Assembly (NCBI GenBank): GCA_013397435.1
Contig: VZRG01000364.1
Location: 353,470 to 417,469 of the forward strand
Direction: 5' to 3'
Length of the DNA stretch: 64,000 nt
From: Erythrocercus mccallii
Taxonomy: Eukaryota > Chordata > Aves > Passeriformes > Dicruridae
Part shown: positions 1 to 12,511 of the stretch, in pieces
Layout of the letters: the number at the start of each line of letters is the position of its first letter
Position numbering within the stretch: position 1 is the stretch's first letter
Notes under the pieces: model-generated
What the model was told of the DNA's origin: nothing
Database searches by the model: none
Seen by the model: the letters and a program-made list of their open reading frames with translations, nothing else
Made by a program: the position numbers and the translations under genes

Positions 1-3000
1 TAGACAAAGGATAAATTAATTGGTCACTTCAGGCTCCCTTACATGTCTTCAAATGACAGCCCAGAATAAACATGAAATCAAAAAACTTCAGTTTTATCTT
101 TTGCAATTTAATAATTTTTAAAGTTTTTTTGTATTTGCAAAAGCTTCAGCTGAGGTTCTGTACTTGTCCTGAGTAATACTAAGCAATGCTGATGCTGCCA
201 GGCTAAAAGGAAAAGGAAGACACATTTTGGCAATCAAACATTACAAGAATACATTTCAACTATAACTGATTAAATAATCTGGAACAGTTTCACATAGAGC
301 CTTTGCATGAACAAATAAACATGCCTTTGGCACAACGATTACTGTGCATACATGCAAAATATGTAGATGAGTTCTGTAGCCAGCCAGCAAATGTGTAGTA
401 TGGTGTGTGAATGCATACTGAACACAAAGGAGGTTGTGCCCAACAATCTGAACTCAAGCTGCTAACTGGATAGATGTGCTGGCTCTTTTTTAGCCAGCTG
501 TTTACCAGCTGTATGTTTTGCTGCCCCTCTGACTATACAAATAAATCCCCACAAGTGGCCCTTCTGATCCCAAGATGGGAGCAGATAGGAAGTTCAGCAA
601 ACTTAGCACTTAGGAGCGGTGAACGGGTGAACCTGCCAGGAAAAGACAAGATTCCATTGGCATGATTTGGAGCGCAGTTCTTGGGATGGTTTGTTTTACA
701 GATTTTTTTTCTCTTATAGTTCATGAAGAACTTGGAGTATCCCATTAATGAACTGAATTGTGTCAAGACCGGTGACTTCCTAGAGGAAAGCTTAACCAAA
801 GGATCTCCTAGAGTTTTGAGCAAGACTCACCAAGTGGAAAAAGAATTATAACTTGCAGATTTCAGTAAAAACTAAGAAAATGAAAAGAAATAAATTTCAT
901 GTTGCAGAGGCTTATATTAGGAAAAAGAAAGCAAAATATATTAAAGACAATAAATAAACTAAGCATAATGAACAGAATTCTCAGATGAAGCATTTTTAAA
1001 AGCAAGTGGAAAGACCAGAAAACATACAGAAAGAAGACCAAAACAATTGTCATTTAGTCACTTTTTTGTTGTTCTTTTTAAATCCCAAAAACAAAATAGA
1101 AACAAAAGTTAGAGCATCAGTGTGCCTGGAAGAGACAATATAATTTCAAAGATACAGAAGACAGCAAGGATACTCAATTCCTATTCCTATTCAGTCATAA
1201 TTGGCTGTGCACCTGGAAAACTATCACAAGAGTGCTGACATCTTATTAAATAGTGGTGAAAGAGTTAAATAAAACAGGGAGTGCCATAGGTCAGCAATGG
1301 AGTCTCTAAAACAAGGGTAATGCTATAATCACAAGAGTCACCAAGACTGATTTGGTCATTCTTTAGTGAAGAGAAAGACAAAAGAAACCCTGAAGAAAAC
1401 TTTTTAGGTTTTGAGATACTCATGAAATGAAGAAAACTGTAGTGCTATGAGAGCAGTTAAAAGTTGAGCAATATAGTATTAAAGACATAGGTAGGATTGC
1501 ATAATATGACTATAAAATTTTGATTACCACATGCAAAAAGTGCTGCTTTGAGGTTAAAAAAGAGAAAGACTAGAAATTCAGCAGAATTTACTGAAGTTGA
1601 AAGCTGTTCCTTCATCACTAAAAGTCTTTAAGGCTATTTTAATGGAAATCAACCTTTTCAGAAAATCAAAGTAGGCATTTACATTGAATGCTCCAGGCTT
1701 AATGACAATACAATTTCAAATGTTAGAGTCTAAGGAAATTTTATGAAAATTGCAGAGGTAGAAACTAAAAAAGTCAGCATACATGGGACTGCTCCCCAGG
1801 AACAGGTTAGATGTAAATACAACTGCGTTTTCTTAAATGATTGGTTACTTAAAAAGTTACATTGAGGGAATGGTTTGAGGTAGCCAGCCATGAAAAAATC
1901 TGACCTGATATGAAATAACCAAAAAGGTGCCCATGTTGCAGGAGAAAAAGAATGGAACTATCTTTCTCTATTACTTGCAACTCACATTTGAATTGGCTAA
2001 ATCATTCATGACATTGCACCCTAAAGGGAGAGATTGGAATAAAAATTTTTGAAGGAACATGTACTGCTAATTTGTTTTAAATAACAGATTTGTTTTAAAG
2101 TGTACGTAGCTAATTTTTCTCCAACACGCCTCCTCACTCTTGTTAAGAAATTGACTATGAAGGGTGTCAGATAAGCAATTAAGTCCTCTCCACTTTGTTA
2201 CTGTGTTGAAGAAATTAAAAGTTTTTAAAAAGCAAGTGAAACTGAAGTTAGATCATCTCTGTGTAGCAGCTTTTACACTGAAACAGAATTAAATTACTGT
2301 TATATCCAAGGAGCAATAAAATGACTGCTTCACAAGATAAAAAAGATCCCAGTAATGTACAAAAGATCTAGGGACTGTATATTTAGTATATATATTACTG
2401 TAAGCCCTCTACCTGAAACCAGAGTACATGCAAAACACATTTACTAAATTCATGACAAGGAAACAGAGGTATTGTCAGCATGGAGTACAAATCTGACAGC
2501 TGAATCCACACCAAAGTTATCTTATGTGTGTCTATATACACACTACTAGGTTCACAATGGCATATACTGTGCTGTATCTTCAATTTCTTAACTGGAAATT
2601 TTGTTTGTTATGGATATAAATATATCTCCATAGTATATATATATTTGGGGCAATAGAGTGTATACCCACAAGAGCTTCATAAAACCTTTATCTTGTCTTA
2701 ACAATGTCATGCAGCAATGACATAGCTCAGAAGAGTTTGAAAAGAATAATGACATAGAAAGCAAGAATGACATTCCCTCACAAGTCAATACTAGCAACAA
2801 AAGACAGTTGTTGCATGTTGAATAACAGGAAAAATGGTGATCTTCTTTTCAAGGGTCCTATAATTTCTCCATTTTTTTATGCCACATGCTGTTTTTTGTG
2901 ATCAGCCTAAATAGCCATGTTCCCATCTCTGTAAAGATAGAATAGTTTCCAAAATACCCACTGAGGGCTACTGCACAGGAGAATTTCTGTCACTTGAGAC

Positions 3001-4812
3001 TTCATAGAGACTTGGTGTCTATGTGAAGCATCCAGCTGAGACACTTCTTCCAAAATCAAGCAACAAATATAAATTAAATACTTTACCGACTCATTGGAGC
3101 ATTTTGCTAAAATTTTAAAATATTAATAAAAATTTTGAGACCCATTTGAATTACTGTAAGACTAGGATGCCTAGCTACAGATTTATAAACTGCTGTGCTA
3201 TTCAAAATGTCTAGTTTCAGTATGCATTTGCCACATATTTGGTATAATTAGTGTGGCTAAAATGTATGACAAGAGTTAAGGTATTTCTCAAGACTTTTAT
3301 TGCTCATGACAGAGCAATAAAAAAGGACAAATAATTTTAGATTTTTCAGAAGTATATTGCAGGGAAAAATGTGGACTGTTTCTTGTCTTTCTTGAAAATG
3401 TAAACCTAAAAAACTGAATGAGGACTTTCAGTTGAACTGAAAACCAAAACACTCTGACTTCCCCCCACCACTGAAAAAAAAAAGAAAAAAAGAAGCAGGG
3501 ACTTAAATTGAATAAAAAAAGCTTGCAGAATCCAGTTGCTGGTCAACTAAGCCATACCAGTTTCCTTATCAGTATGATGATGTTCTGCTGCTTGTTAGAG
3601 TGCTGAGCAAAGGAAATCAAATTGTCATTTCTTATATCAAGTAGAACTCCCTGATGGAAAGAATCTCAGGTAACAGAAAGGCAAACTTTTGAAGAAAAGC
3701 CAACAAAATGAGTGGACTTGTTTTAAGAAAGGACCCAAAGTACAGGATTCCCCCCTGGATTTTTGCTGAGAGCTTCAAACAACATAAAAAAATTTTTTTT
3801 AAAGGAATAGGATGAAGAAATGAAAAAACAAAATGTTTAAATAATCTTCAAAATTTAAAAAAAGAGAAAAATATTAGTTGTAAAATCCAGCACTAAGAAG
3901 TTAGAAAATTCAAAATTTATATGAAATTTATAAGCATGCCACACAATTAATTTACACAAGTGTGGTATTGCTAATTAAATAAATACCTTGTGTTTTGTAA
4001 GGGGTGCAGAAAACAATACTGTACCAAAGTTATATAGGCTACAATGACTCACAAAAAAGTTAAACCTCTACAATGCAGCAACCTGACCCTATTGCTTAGC
4101 AGCTGGGGTATTCTGTGGGCACTTCTTGCACACAGTGAAACCAGTGAAGTTAAGTGAATAACACCTGCTCTCTGTCAGTAAGGGATGTTTCTGAAGCAGA
4201 AGAAATTAGATGGCTTTAGTTGACAAGTCAAAAAAGAAAAGTTCCCTGTTCCCACCTTCTTTCTCCAGCACATCTCTGTTTTGATTATGTGATACATCAG
4301 TGTTCGGTATAAGTTTATACAGTCATGGTGTTGCACACAGGGTAAGGCTCAAGGATGAAATTCTCCCTTTGTTCTTGATATAAAAAGACAAAACTCCTGA
4401 TGTACTAGACTACTCACAGCTTGTGGAAAATATTCCCTTCTTCTGTCATCCCTTAATTACTTCCCTGTATGTTTCACTGTTGACTGAAACACTGCATTTA
4501 TCTCAAAATATTTATGCTCTTTTTTTTTTTTTTTTAGCTGCTGACACATTCTGACCATGAAAAAACAAAAAAAAGTGTAATTTTTAAATCATCTTTGTTT
4601 TGTTAAAATTTGAATAGAACCTCTTGCAATAAAATTAGGTACTCCTCAGGCCTAAGGGTCCTCCTCAGTATCATATCGGCGACCTGCTGCAAAACAGACA
4701 GCTTGGAAATCTTATACCACAAATAAATCTTTCATAAATATCTTCAGTTTAAGAAAATATTCCTCTTTCAGAAAGAAAATATCTTATATTTAATGCAGCA
4801 TGTTATGAAATA
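1..4812. other. AT-rich non-coding stretch, no gene seen
   Basis: All open frames are short (under 100 codons) and none resembles a known protein. From about 850 to 2330 the + strand is clearly A-rich over T, an asymmetry without visible internal repeats. An A-rich run lies at 3473-3493 and a run of 16 T at 4520-4535. I see no CR1, LTR or SINE ends. Read as intergenic or intronic sequence. Confidence 0.6.
4520..4535. repeat. Poly-T run (16 T)
   Basis: An uninterrupted run of 16 T follows the sequence tttatgctc. It could be the reverse-strand poly-A of an old retro-insertion or simple slippage. I see no target-site duplication around it. Confidence 0.85.
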
Positions 4813-4891
4813 TTTCTCTGTGTTCTGCATTTCTAGTTTAGAAAAAGCCTTTTTCTCTGTGTTCTGCATTTCTAGTTTAGAAAAAGCCTTG
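4813..4891. repeat. Perfect 2 x 39-bp tandem duplication
   Basis: A 39-bp unit beginning tttctctgtgttctgcat is present twice head to tail with no mismatch I can find; the copies diverge only where the second runs into gaggtag. Exact identity in otherwise drifting DNA points to a recent duplication or to an assembly artefact. No open frame spans it. Confidence 0.9.
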
Positions 4892-5594
4892 AGGTAGACA
4901 TTTTTGCACAGAGCATGATCAGCAACTTGAAGAAGTGCCTTATGCTATTAAAAATATGCTAAGCCTAGTAAAAAAAAAATCCACTATTGAAGCCAGGCAA
5001 TGTAGCTGCAACAGTCTGATGCAGACAAGCTTCTTCAAGATTAAACTGTAGATAAATGGTTTCAGAGACAGAGATAAACAATCTTTTGTGTTTGCTATTT
5101 ATTTGTATGGTCTCAAAATGAAGGGTCAGATGTTAACTAGTTTTAAAAAATATATTTACATGCACACCTGAGATTGTATAAAGTCTCTAAAAGTTCACCT
5201 GATATATAAAATCTAAAGGATGTTCTGCCAACAGGAAGAAAAAAATCCCCTAACAAGGAATAATGCCAGCTTCATCTGATGTTCTTCTGATGACCTGATT
5301 TTCAACAAACTAATTTTCCTTTTTTATATGCAGTGGTTTCCCTTCTCAATTGTCCTGGGGAAGAAGATTAGTCAACAAAAGAAATGTATCTTTGTCATAT
5401 CTGACTTCTGTGTACTCTAAAACTACACGCTATAAAGTGAACTTCATTGAAAATATGCTATTCTAACCATTCTTTTTCATTAAATCAAGAGAAAGGAATT
5501 GGAGTTGTCATTTGAATCTGATGGAAAAGATAGAAGAGATGAAATGACAACCTTCTGATGGCATAATATGATTCACTTAATCATTATTCTTTAA
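4892..5594. other. AT-rich non-coding stretch
   Basis: Nothing recognisable. Composition is like the surrounding single-copy DNA, with an A-run near 4971-4979 and no open frame of note. Confidence 0.6.
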
Positions 5595-5750
5595 AAATTA
5601 ATACCTCTATAATTTTTCTCCTTACAGAATACTCTTAAGATTAGAAAATATTATTCCCCACCTGAAGGTTGGAATATTAAGACACAAAATTGGTTTACCC
5701 AGGATTCCATAATCTTTGATCAGTGTCTTAGCTGCTGAGCCATCCTTTTT
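5595..5750 (-). mobile_element. Ancient MIR-like tRNA-derived SINE (decayed)
   Basis: Read on the minus strand, the segment opens with a tRNA-like A-box region (ggatggctcagcagctaag, about 5745-5727). A degenerate B-box region follows, in the layout of the usual 'ggagtcctgggttcaa' block (around 5706-5690). It ends with a tail of the type 'ggggataataata...ctacctcac...tgtgaggataaa' at 5672-5600. That order (A box, B box, core, CR1/L2-type tail) is the plan of amniote MIR/CORE-SINEs. Many substitutions and small indels imply great age. Open frames on both strands across it (5622-5837 minus, 5716-5916 plus) are shadows. The assignment rests on remembered family structure and needs a repeat-library search. 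Confidence 0.5.
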
Positions 5751-6643
5751 GCTCAGATCCAGCATGTCCTCTGTAGAAACCTTAAAACCAGAAGTAGCTA
5801 AACAGAATTTAACTGTCAAACATGACAGAAATGACAAAATTTTGGCTCACCCCTTGCCAATGAAAGCTCTAGGAAAAGAATGTAAAGAACTATCATATAT
5901 TTCCTTCTGTTTGTAATTATAACATAGTAACAACATGTCATAAGCAACACTAATGCCTGCTGAAGTGGTCCAAATATTCAGCAGTCATTGCCAGGAGGAA
6001 AAATAAAGAGTAATATGCTGGAGTGCAGAGGAATTAGAATTTAACTCTAGTTCACCATGAATGTGTAAGAGGCCTGCTTTAGTGTGGTTAAGCCACTTTT
6101 AGCAGTAATCTCAAATGATATGGACATGTATATGAAGACTTTTTAAGAGCTTTTTCCATAATTATTTGATTTTTTAAATTATTCTGAGGGCTGAAAGACT
6201 TTTATAAAGAAAGACAACAGCTGTACTCATCTGAAACATAAATTAAATCCTTATTAGAAATATAAGATTTTAAACCAAAAATTAGAAAAATAGAAGAAAA
6301 GACAATGTCCACCTTTAAATCTGTAACATTCCCTTTTAAAAAAAACATAGATCAGCCAGCACTGATAACTACTGTTCACCGCTCATGGTCATGAGCTGGA
6401 GTTTCAAAAAACCATCATCCAAAGCAAAAACTGAGTTAGTGAATGACCAAATAAAGACACAGAAAAAACCGCAGCTCAGTAAGATCAGAGGAAAGAAAAG
6501 CATTCATTTTTCTGAGCAGAGGAAGTAAATGACAGCAAAGTTCACTTAACATACAATTCTGTTCTCATTGTTCAGGTGACATTGCTACAAGAAATGAAGC
6601 ATGTAGTAACTGCAGAAATCATTGTTAAGAACAAAAGGAGTAC
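5751..6643. other. AT-rich non-coding stretch
   Basis: Single-copy-looking DNA between the old SINE and the LTR at 6644. No exon, RNA gene or repeat end is recognisable. Confidence 0.6.
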
Positions 6644-7658
6644 TGTCCTAGGGTGACTATATGATGCTTGTATCCCCAGTCATCTGTTCTGTTTATGCTG
6701 GATATTGAGTTCTGTGCCTCTAAAACTAGATCTGAGAGTGAAGGGGGGAGAAGAAGCATGCAGCTTGTTTTCAGACACTGCACTTGCTCCCACACATTCT
6801 CTCCCACAGACCCTGCTAGCTGCTGAGCTCGGACAGTGAGAGAGAGATAAGGCTCAGCGCTCTCAGAGTTCTCATCTTGTGCAGAGAGAGAGAGAGGCAG
6901 AAGAGTTCCCTGGACTGTGGCTTTTCTTTTTCTTGGAACTGATCAGCCCTGCTTTGGACCAAAACCAGAAAAACACCAGAGCTCACCTGTGACCCACTGG
7001 GGCCCAGGACAGCATTTTCCAGCACAGGAGGGACTGATGAGAGACTGAGCGAGAAAAGCCGCATCCCATGACAAGGACTCTCTCTCAGCATTTGCCATCT
7101 CTTCAGACCAGCGAGAGATTCCATTGTTTAATATTATACATCATCTGATGTTTGTGAATACTTTGCTTGTTAAAAACCAGGTTTTTTCCACTTTTCTCTG
7201 TGGGGATTGACAGTGGTCAGAAAATAGATTTTTAGGCTTCAGACAGTGGCTTGGGGACTGTGAGAAAGCTAAGCACACAACAGTTTCATTCTGGCTTGGG
7301 AAATAGTAAGGAGGAACTTGAAACAATCCCTGTATAGCCTCCTCCTGACACCTGGTGTTTTCCAATTTGTTTACTGGCAAAGATGTTTACAAAGAGGTGC
7401 AGGCTCTAAATGACCAATCCTATTCATTGTACTGAAACACTGTATAAAAAGAATCTGTCTTTCAATAAACTTTGCTACATTCCCTCTAGGAGGATTGGAG
7501 TCTATGTGTCCTTACATGAGCCATCCTGAATCGTAAAGATATTTCTCCAAGGAGATTATTCTCCCAAAATGGCTGGGGAAGGGGTCACTGAATTCTTCTT
7601 TTTAAAGGAGACCAATTCAGAAGTTTCCTCCTAAAATTTGCCCTAAACCAGGACAACA
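6644..7658 (+). mobile_element. Endogenous retrovirus LTR (probable solo LTR, about 1 kb)
   Basis: The element begins tgtcctaggg and ends ccaggacaaca, so its ends form the short imperfect inverted repeat TGTCCT...AGGACA typical of retroviral LTRs. In + orientation a TATA-like box (ctgtataaaaag, about 7440-7451) is followed closely by a polyadenylation signal (caataaact, about 7463-7471). That spacing suggests a very short R region, U3 of about 800 bases and U5 of about 190. The segment is GC-richer than its surroundings and contains an AG run at 6883-6896. Flanks read GAGTAC on the left and AGGTAC on the right, at best a 4-of-6 target duplication. No gag, pol or env frame is attached. Short frames inside it on the minus strand (6625-7380) are shadows. 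The 3' end could instead be a second LTR start on the opposite strand, because the last 120 bases reverse-complemented resemble a passerine LTR 5' end. Confidence 0.65.
7440..7471 (+). promoter_or_regulatory. LTR TATA-like box and AATAAA signal
   Basis: TATAAAA followed within about 15 bases by AATAAA inside the LTR at 6644-7658. Both are in + orientation, as expected for a U3/R boundary with a short R. Whether either is active cannot be judged from the sequence. Confidence 0.5.
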
Positions 7659-9111
7659 AGGTACATATTTCCATGACATCAAAGCTTCCTATTAAATCTT
7701 TCTGTTGTTTGCACTGTCGTTCACCACAAAGGTCAGTAGTCTGTGCAGTCTTCATTGTTATGATTGTTGTTCATGTCCATGTACCCAGATGATACCTTGT
7801 GCACAGTGACAAGAATAAAGCCACAGGCAGAAGGTTATTGCATTCAGGCTTGACCTCAATCTGTGGTTCTTGTTGCTGTTGTTGTTGCTAGGCTAGATGA
7901 TTGATTGGTTGGTTGGTGGGTTTTTTTATTCTGGGCCATGTTTGGGTTTGGGTTTTTTTGGGAGAAATGACATACTGCATATATTGAGCCTGTGCTATTG
8001 CATAAGAGCCCAAATTCAGTACATTTAAAGTCTAACACTCTGTCATCAGTCAGAAGTTAAGGTACTTGTATATGTGGCAATACAGTCAATAGCAAAAAAA
8101 AATCTATAAAACAGAATATTTTTTATTATTCCATTATCCTGATATCAGATCAAGAAAACTTCTTTATGTCTGTATCTTGATTTACGAGTGTCATTTCCCA
8201 AGTGTTATCACTAAGATTATTCTATACTACCTATATCTTTCTTTCCTGTTTAACTTGAGAAGATAACAGATTGCAGAAATCACTAAGCAATATCTTCTGT
8301 TAACTTTGATGTGTTATATGCTGAAAAGAGAAATTCATTTGAACGCAAGTATCAACACCAATATCAGATGAAACACAATACTGTTATCTCTGATACTACC
8401 TTATAAATCATTAAAAAGGTTAATTTCTGTTGAAAGTTCTTCAGTAAACCATTGTTTATTAATTGCCTCTGTTCATTCTCTCTTTAATAATAAAAGAAGC
8501 ATCATTAATGAATGTGTCTGTTCTGTCTTAGGTATTATATCTGCCTCTAGAGCATGCAAAAAGCTTTACGCAACTAAGCTAGCAGTCTTAACGATCCTTT
8601 ACAATGCATTTTCATTAAGATATGATCTAGCATGCATTTCTCTGGAATGTACATGCTTACAGGAATTCCTGAATAAAATTATTTCCTGTCAAACAATCAA
8701 GTAAATATTTTTGTATGCTATATGCATCATCTGTTTTATGTGAAATGGACCAGAATTATAGTACACTATATTAAGAAGTACATCATGCACACTGGAGCGT
8801 CTTTGATTAATTTTATTATTTAAATCAGCCACTCCAGTATAAAGTACATGACTTTGATTCAATGAAGTGTAATTATTGTATTGCGTTACTGGCAAATTTG
8901 TTGCTAGAATAAAGATTTTAGGTTTGATTGAATTCAAGTAATAAAAGATGATGAATCATACAGAACAGACATAAATCTCAAATAATTTATAACTAGAATC
9001 ATGGACTAACTGATAGATAGTAATCCAATAAAACTTACACAAAACTGCACACACTTGTTCCTTATATTTCATAGAGTTCTTTCTGTTGGTTCACTAAGTT
9101 ATGCACTTGAA
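7659..9111. other. AT-rich non-coding stretch with low-complexity patch
   Basis: A degenerate (GTT)n/(GATTG)n patch lies at about 7868-7921 (ttgttgctgttgttgttgct, then ttgattggttggttggtggg). The rest is unremarkable AT-rich DNA with only short open frames. Confidence 0.6.
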
Positions 9112-10050
9112 ATCACAGAATCATAGAATATCAGGCTGGAGGGGACCTCAAAGATCATCTGGTCCAAATTTTTTTTGGCAAAAGCAGAGTCTACACAAGA
9201 TGGCTCAGCACCCTGTCCAGATCAATCTTAAAAGTGACCAATATGCGGAATCCACCATTTCCCTGGGGAGATTATTCCAATGGCTGATTGTTTTCATTGT
9301 GAAATGTTTGCCCTCTGTGTCTGCTTGGAATCGCTACAGGAGTTACTTGTACCCATAATTTTTTGTCTTTTCTATGTGACTCCTTGTTAAAGGAAGTCTT
9401 TTATCTTCTTTATAGCCACATTTAAATACAAGAACATGGTCATAAGGTCTCCCCTAAATCTTTTTTCTCAAGGCTGAATAAAAACACAGTTCTTTTCTCT
9501 TGTGTGTCAGGTTTCCCAGTCCTTTGATCATCTTTGTGACCCTTTTCTGGATCCTCTCAAGCTTGTCTGCATCTTTTTTGTATCATCAGAGCTAATCTTA
9601 TTGTCCAGATCAGTTATCAAGATCTTAAACAGCATTGGGCCCCACTCAGATCCCTGTGAGACCCCACTTCTGGTAGGTTCCAGTTTGAAATGGAGCTGTG
9701 CACCTCTGGGTGCACCCTGTCAGCCAGATCCCCACCCACCACATGGACCACATGTCTGAATCCTACTGCATCACTTTCTCCAGAAGGAAGCTGTGGGTAA
9801 ACATGTCAAAAGCATTGGAGAAATTCACTTAGACAATGTCCACCTCACCCCACATTAAGTGAACAAGTTACATTGCCATAGAAGGCAATCAGATTTGTCA
9901 AATATTTTTTCCCTTGATGAATTCATGTTGTTTTTTCCCAATCATGTGGTTCATCTGACTTGTGCCTCACCCAGGAGGATTAATTCCGTAACTTTCCCAG
10001 ATACTGAGGTAAGACTGATGGGTCTATTATTTCTTGGATCCTCCTTTAAG
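9112..10050 (-). mobile_element. CR1 LINE, 3' portion with degenerate reverse-transcriptase remnants
   Basis: On the minus strand the element ends with the CR1 hallmark ATTCTATGATTCTGTGAT (9112-9130 on the + strand), preceded by the usual 'gatgatctttgaggtcccctccagcc' 3'-UTR end. Further upstream on the minus strand, pieces of the ORF2 reverse transcriptase can be read: LTNLIAFYG at about 9875-9904, a motif-B-like GVSQGSEWGPMLF at about 9616-9665, and a DDTK box at about 9579-9590, corresponding to the catalytic FADDTKL of CR1. Right after the DDTK box the sequence jumps into 3'-UTR-type sequence, so the C-terminal part of ORF2 is deleted. Stops and frame changes break the rest. It is 5'-truncated near 10050, as CR1 copies usually are. 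Plus-strand frames here (9101-9358, 9502-9759, 9859-10062) are shadows. Confidence 0.9.
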
Positions 10051-11122
10051 CCAAAGAAATAAAAAAGATATTTATGTGCTTCTCAAATAATTAAAATCTG
10101 CATCTTTAGTCAAGTTTTAGAGGACATTATTTCCTGCTCTCTGTTTGAGGCTCAACCACTTTGGACTAAGTTGGATTGCCTGCAATTAGGAAGACTCTAA
10201 AAACAGTAACACATGTAATTTTATCTTGGTCAATTTTATTACTGAATACTGTGAAATATTGGCATAGGACATGCTTTACTAAGATTTAGTATGGACATAA
10301 TATCTAACAGTGTTTATTTTCAGGGAGTGTGTCTGAGTTTTAGAGACATCTTGCATTATACCATTTAGTCAAAAATGTTTCTCATCACACAGGGTATGCC
10401 TCCAAAACTGACAATGGATTCTGTTAAAATGATTGTTATTGTCATAACTAAATTAAAAAGCGTGCTGTAAGAAAAAGAACTTCAAGAAAAAGGACAAGTT
10501 TTAGCTGCCTTGATATACTATTGGGTAAATGAACTATTGTTCCAGAAAAAGTTACCTCCAAATGGAACTGGAATTTATTTCAGGATTAAGAGTAGATTTA
10601 CCTTGATTTAAAGATCCTATTGTATGAACATATATATTTCCTACTCCCCACTTTCCCCTTAAGGATTTTAGTTATTCTGGAAAAAGTATTTTTGCATAAG
10701 CATAGTCTTTTTTTTTTTCCCTTTACCTAAGTGTGTTCAAAAATTAAGGGTTGCAGAGCATTGTAAGATACATACAGAGATTACAGAACATGGTAATCAC
10801 TTTGAAGGGAAAACACTTTGGAATTTCCAGCTAGGAATTAAAATACAATATCAGTTATGTTTTCAATATTCAATTCTTGCTCCAAAAAGTCCATTATCAC
10901 AGTACATCATAATGGAAAAAAAATGAAAGTATTAAAGCAAGAACACAAACTATTATCGCAGAATTTTTTTATTGAAACAGAATAAAATTTCTTAAGCCCT
11001 CTAAATATATCCTTTTTATGATTTTATGCTTATGGAAGAGTAACGCAAAGAGCCCGTGGCACAAAATTTCTATATGCACAAAAAGTATAAAGTATTTGGC
11101 TCTTTATGTGATATGTAAAAAG
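10051..11122. other. AT-rich non-coding stretch
   Basis: No gene, repeat end or RNA recognisable. There is a T-run near 10710-10718 and otherwise ordinary composition. Confidence 0.6.
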
Positions 11123-11155
11123 ATCATTGATATGATCATTGATATGATTGATATG
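11123..11155. repeat. 12-bp tandem repeat, about 2.75 copies
   Basis: The unit atcattgatatg occurs twice exactly (11123-11134, 11135-11146) and then partially as attgatatg (11147-11155). A short slippage repeat. Confidence 0.85.
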
Positions 11156-12251
11156 TCTCAAAGTTAGACATTGAGCTGATCCATGCATCTAAACAAACTT
11201 TCATGTCAGCATCATTGTGTTCTTTCAGGTATTTTGTCATACTAAATTATATATGTGCATAGGCAATAGATAATACAAATGTGTGAATATGAATAGAAAC
11301 ATAATTTCTTTTCTTTTTTCTTTGTAAGAGATTTTTCTTTAACTCATTTCACAAGATTCCTTGATTTTTCCAAATAGACTCAAAGACATTTTAATTCAAT
11401 TTTGTATACCTCAAACATGAACCTTTAGCCACCAAACAGAGACTAACAGGGGGTTCAATACTTGGGAGTGTAACAGTGTTCATTAGGTCTGCAAATGAAG
11501 AGAAGTTATTACTTCATCCTTTCTCTATGTAGCAGATTACTCTGGTAATGGAGGTCTGAGGAAATGATAACAGACTTTGAAAGTAAAGTATGTTGTTAGC
11601 CTCAGAAGGTTTGTTCTGTCTGATTTGGAGTCTCTACTAGCAAGCATCTTTGCCACCTACATTAACAATTGCAGGATAGAAGCAAAGGTCATGTTTTAAA
11701 TAGCACAATAAAAAGTTCAGACCCTTCTCCCTCCTATGCAAATGTCTTGACATTCACTTTATATTAGATAGAATGTACTTTTCCCTTTTTATTATGACCA
11801 AGAGTTACTTTTTCATGCAGCTTACCTTTTGTATACTGCAGTCTCCAGATACTGTTACCAACCGTAAAAAGGCATGATTTTGCACAATTATGGTCATTGT
11901 ATACTGAAATTCTTGAAGGCTTTGTTCAAACTAATTTGCTTTACTTTTCTTTACATTTTTTTCCTAATGAGAAATTTCTCTTTGTGTGATAGATATAACA
12001 CTAAAATTTAGAAGAATCTGCTATACTAAAATCCCCAATGGAATTTCCGAACATGTATCAAATATGTACAGCTTGAATACTAAAGTATGAATCATATTTT
12101 CAATGCAATTTGAGTTCTTAGCCTCAGAATCAAAACTGTCTGAAAACAACTCTACAACTAATCCCATAAAATATATGGATGCTTTAAAATCTCTAAGGCA
12201 ACAATCAAGGTGACATAAAAGTCAACAAAAATAATCTCTACGGGGCACAAA
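11156..12251. other. AT-rich non-coding stretch
   Basis: Nothing identifiable apart from short homopolymer runs. No open frame of note. Confidence 0.6.
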
Positions 12252-12276
12252 AAGGAGAGAGGGGAGGGGAGAGGGA
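12252..12276. repeat. Polypurine tract with 17-bp perfect mirror repeat
   Basis: The tract is all A/G and contains gagaggggaggggagag (12257-12273), which reads the same backwards about the central A at 12265. Polypurine mirror repeats are the class of sequence able to form intramolecular triplex (H-DNA). Three runs of 3-4 G also sit here, one short of a canonical G-quadruplex. Confidence 0.8.
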
Positions 12277-12511
12277 TAAATTGGTTATATTGTTCTTTAG
12301 TGACTCTAAAACAAATTCTCAGTCTAGGAACCAGGATTTATTATTATTCCTTGTGATTCATCTATCTCCATAAACAAGTACTTCAAACATGCAAAATAAA
12401 TGACCTCTATAAACAAATATTTGATCACAGGGCAATTTAAAATCCACCTTGCTTCTCCATGGTTACTCAAGCCTAATTAACTGAGATACTAACTGGTAAA
12501 AATCCTCATTA

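Noticed and set aside
6625..7380. Minus-strand frames of 60-102 codons, one Ser/Leu-rich
   Set aside because: Shadows inside the LTR. The Ser/Leu richness comes from its AG-repeat section.
9101..10062. Three plus-strand frames in series
   Set aside because: Antisense shadows of the minus-strand CR1 copy.
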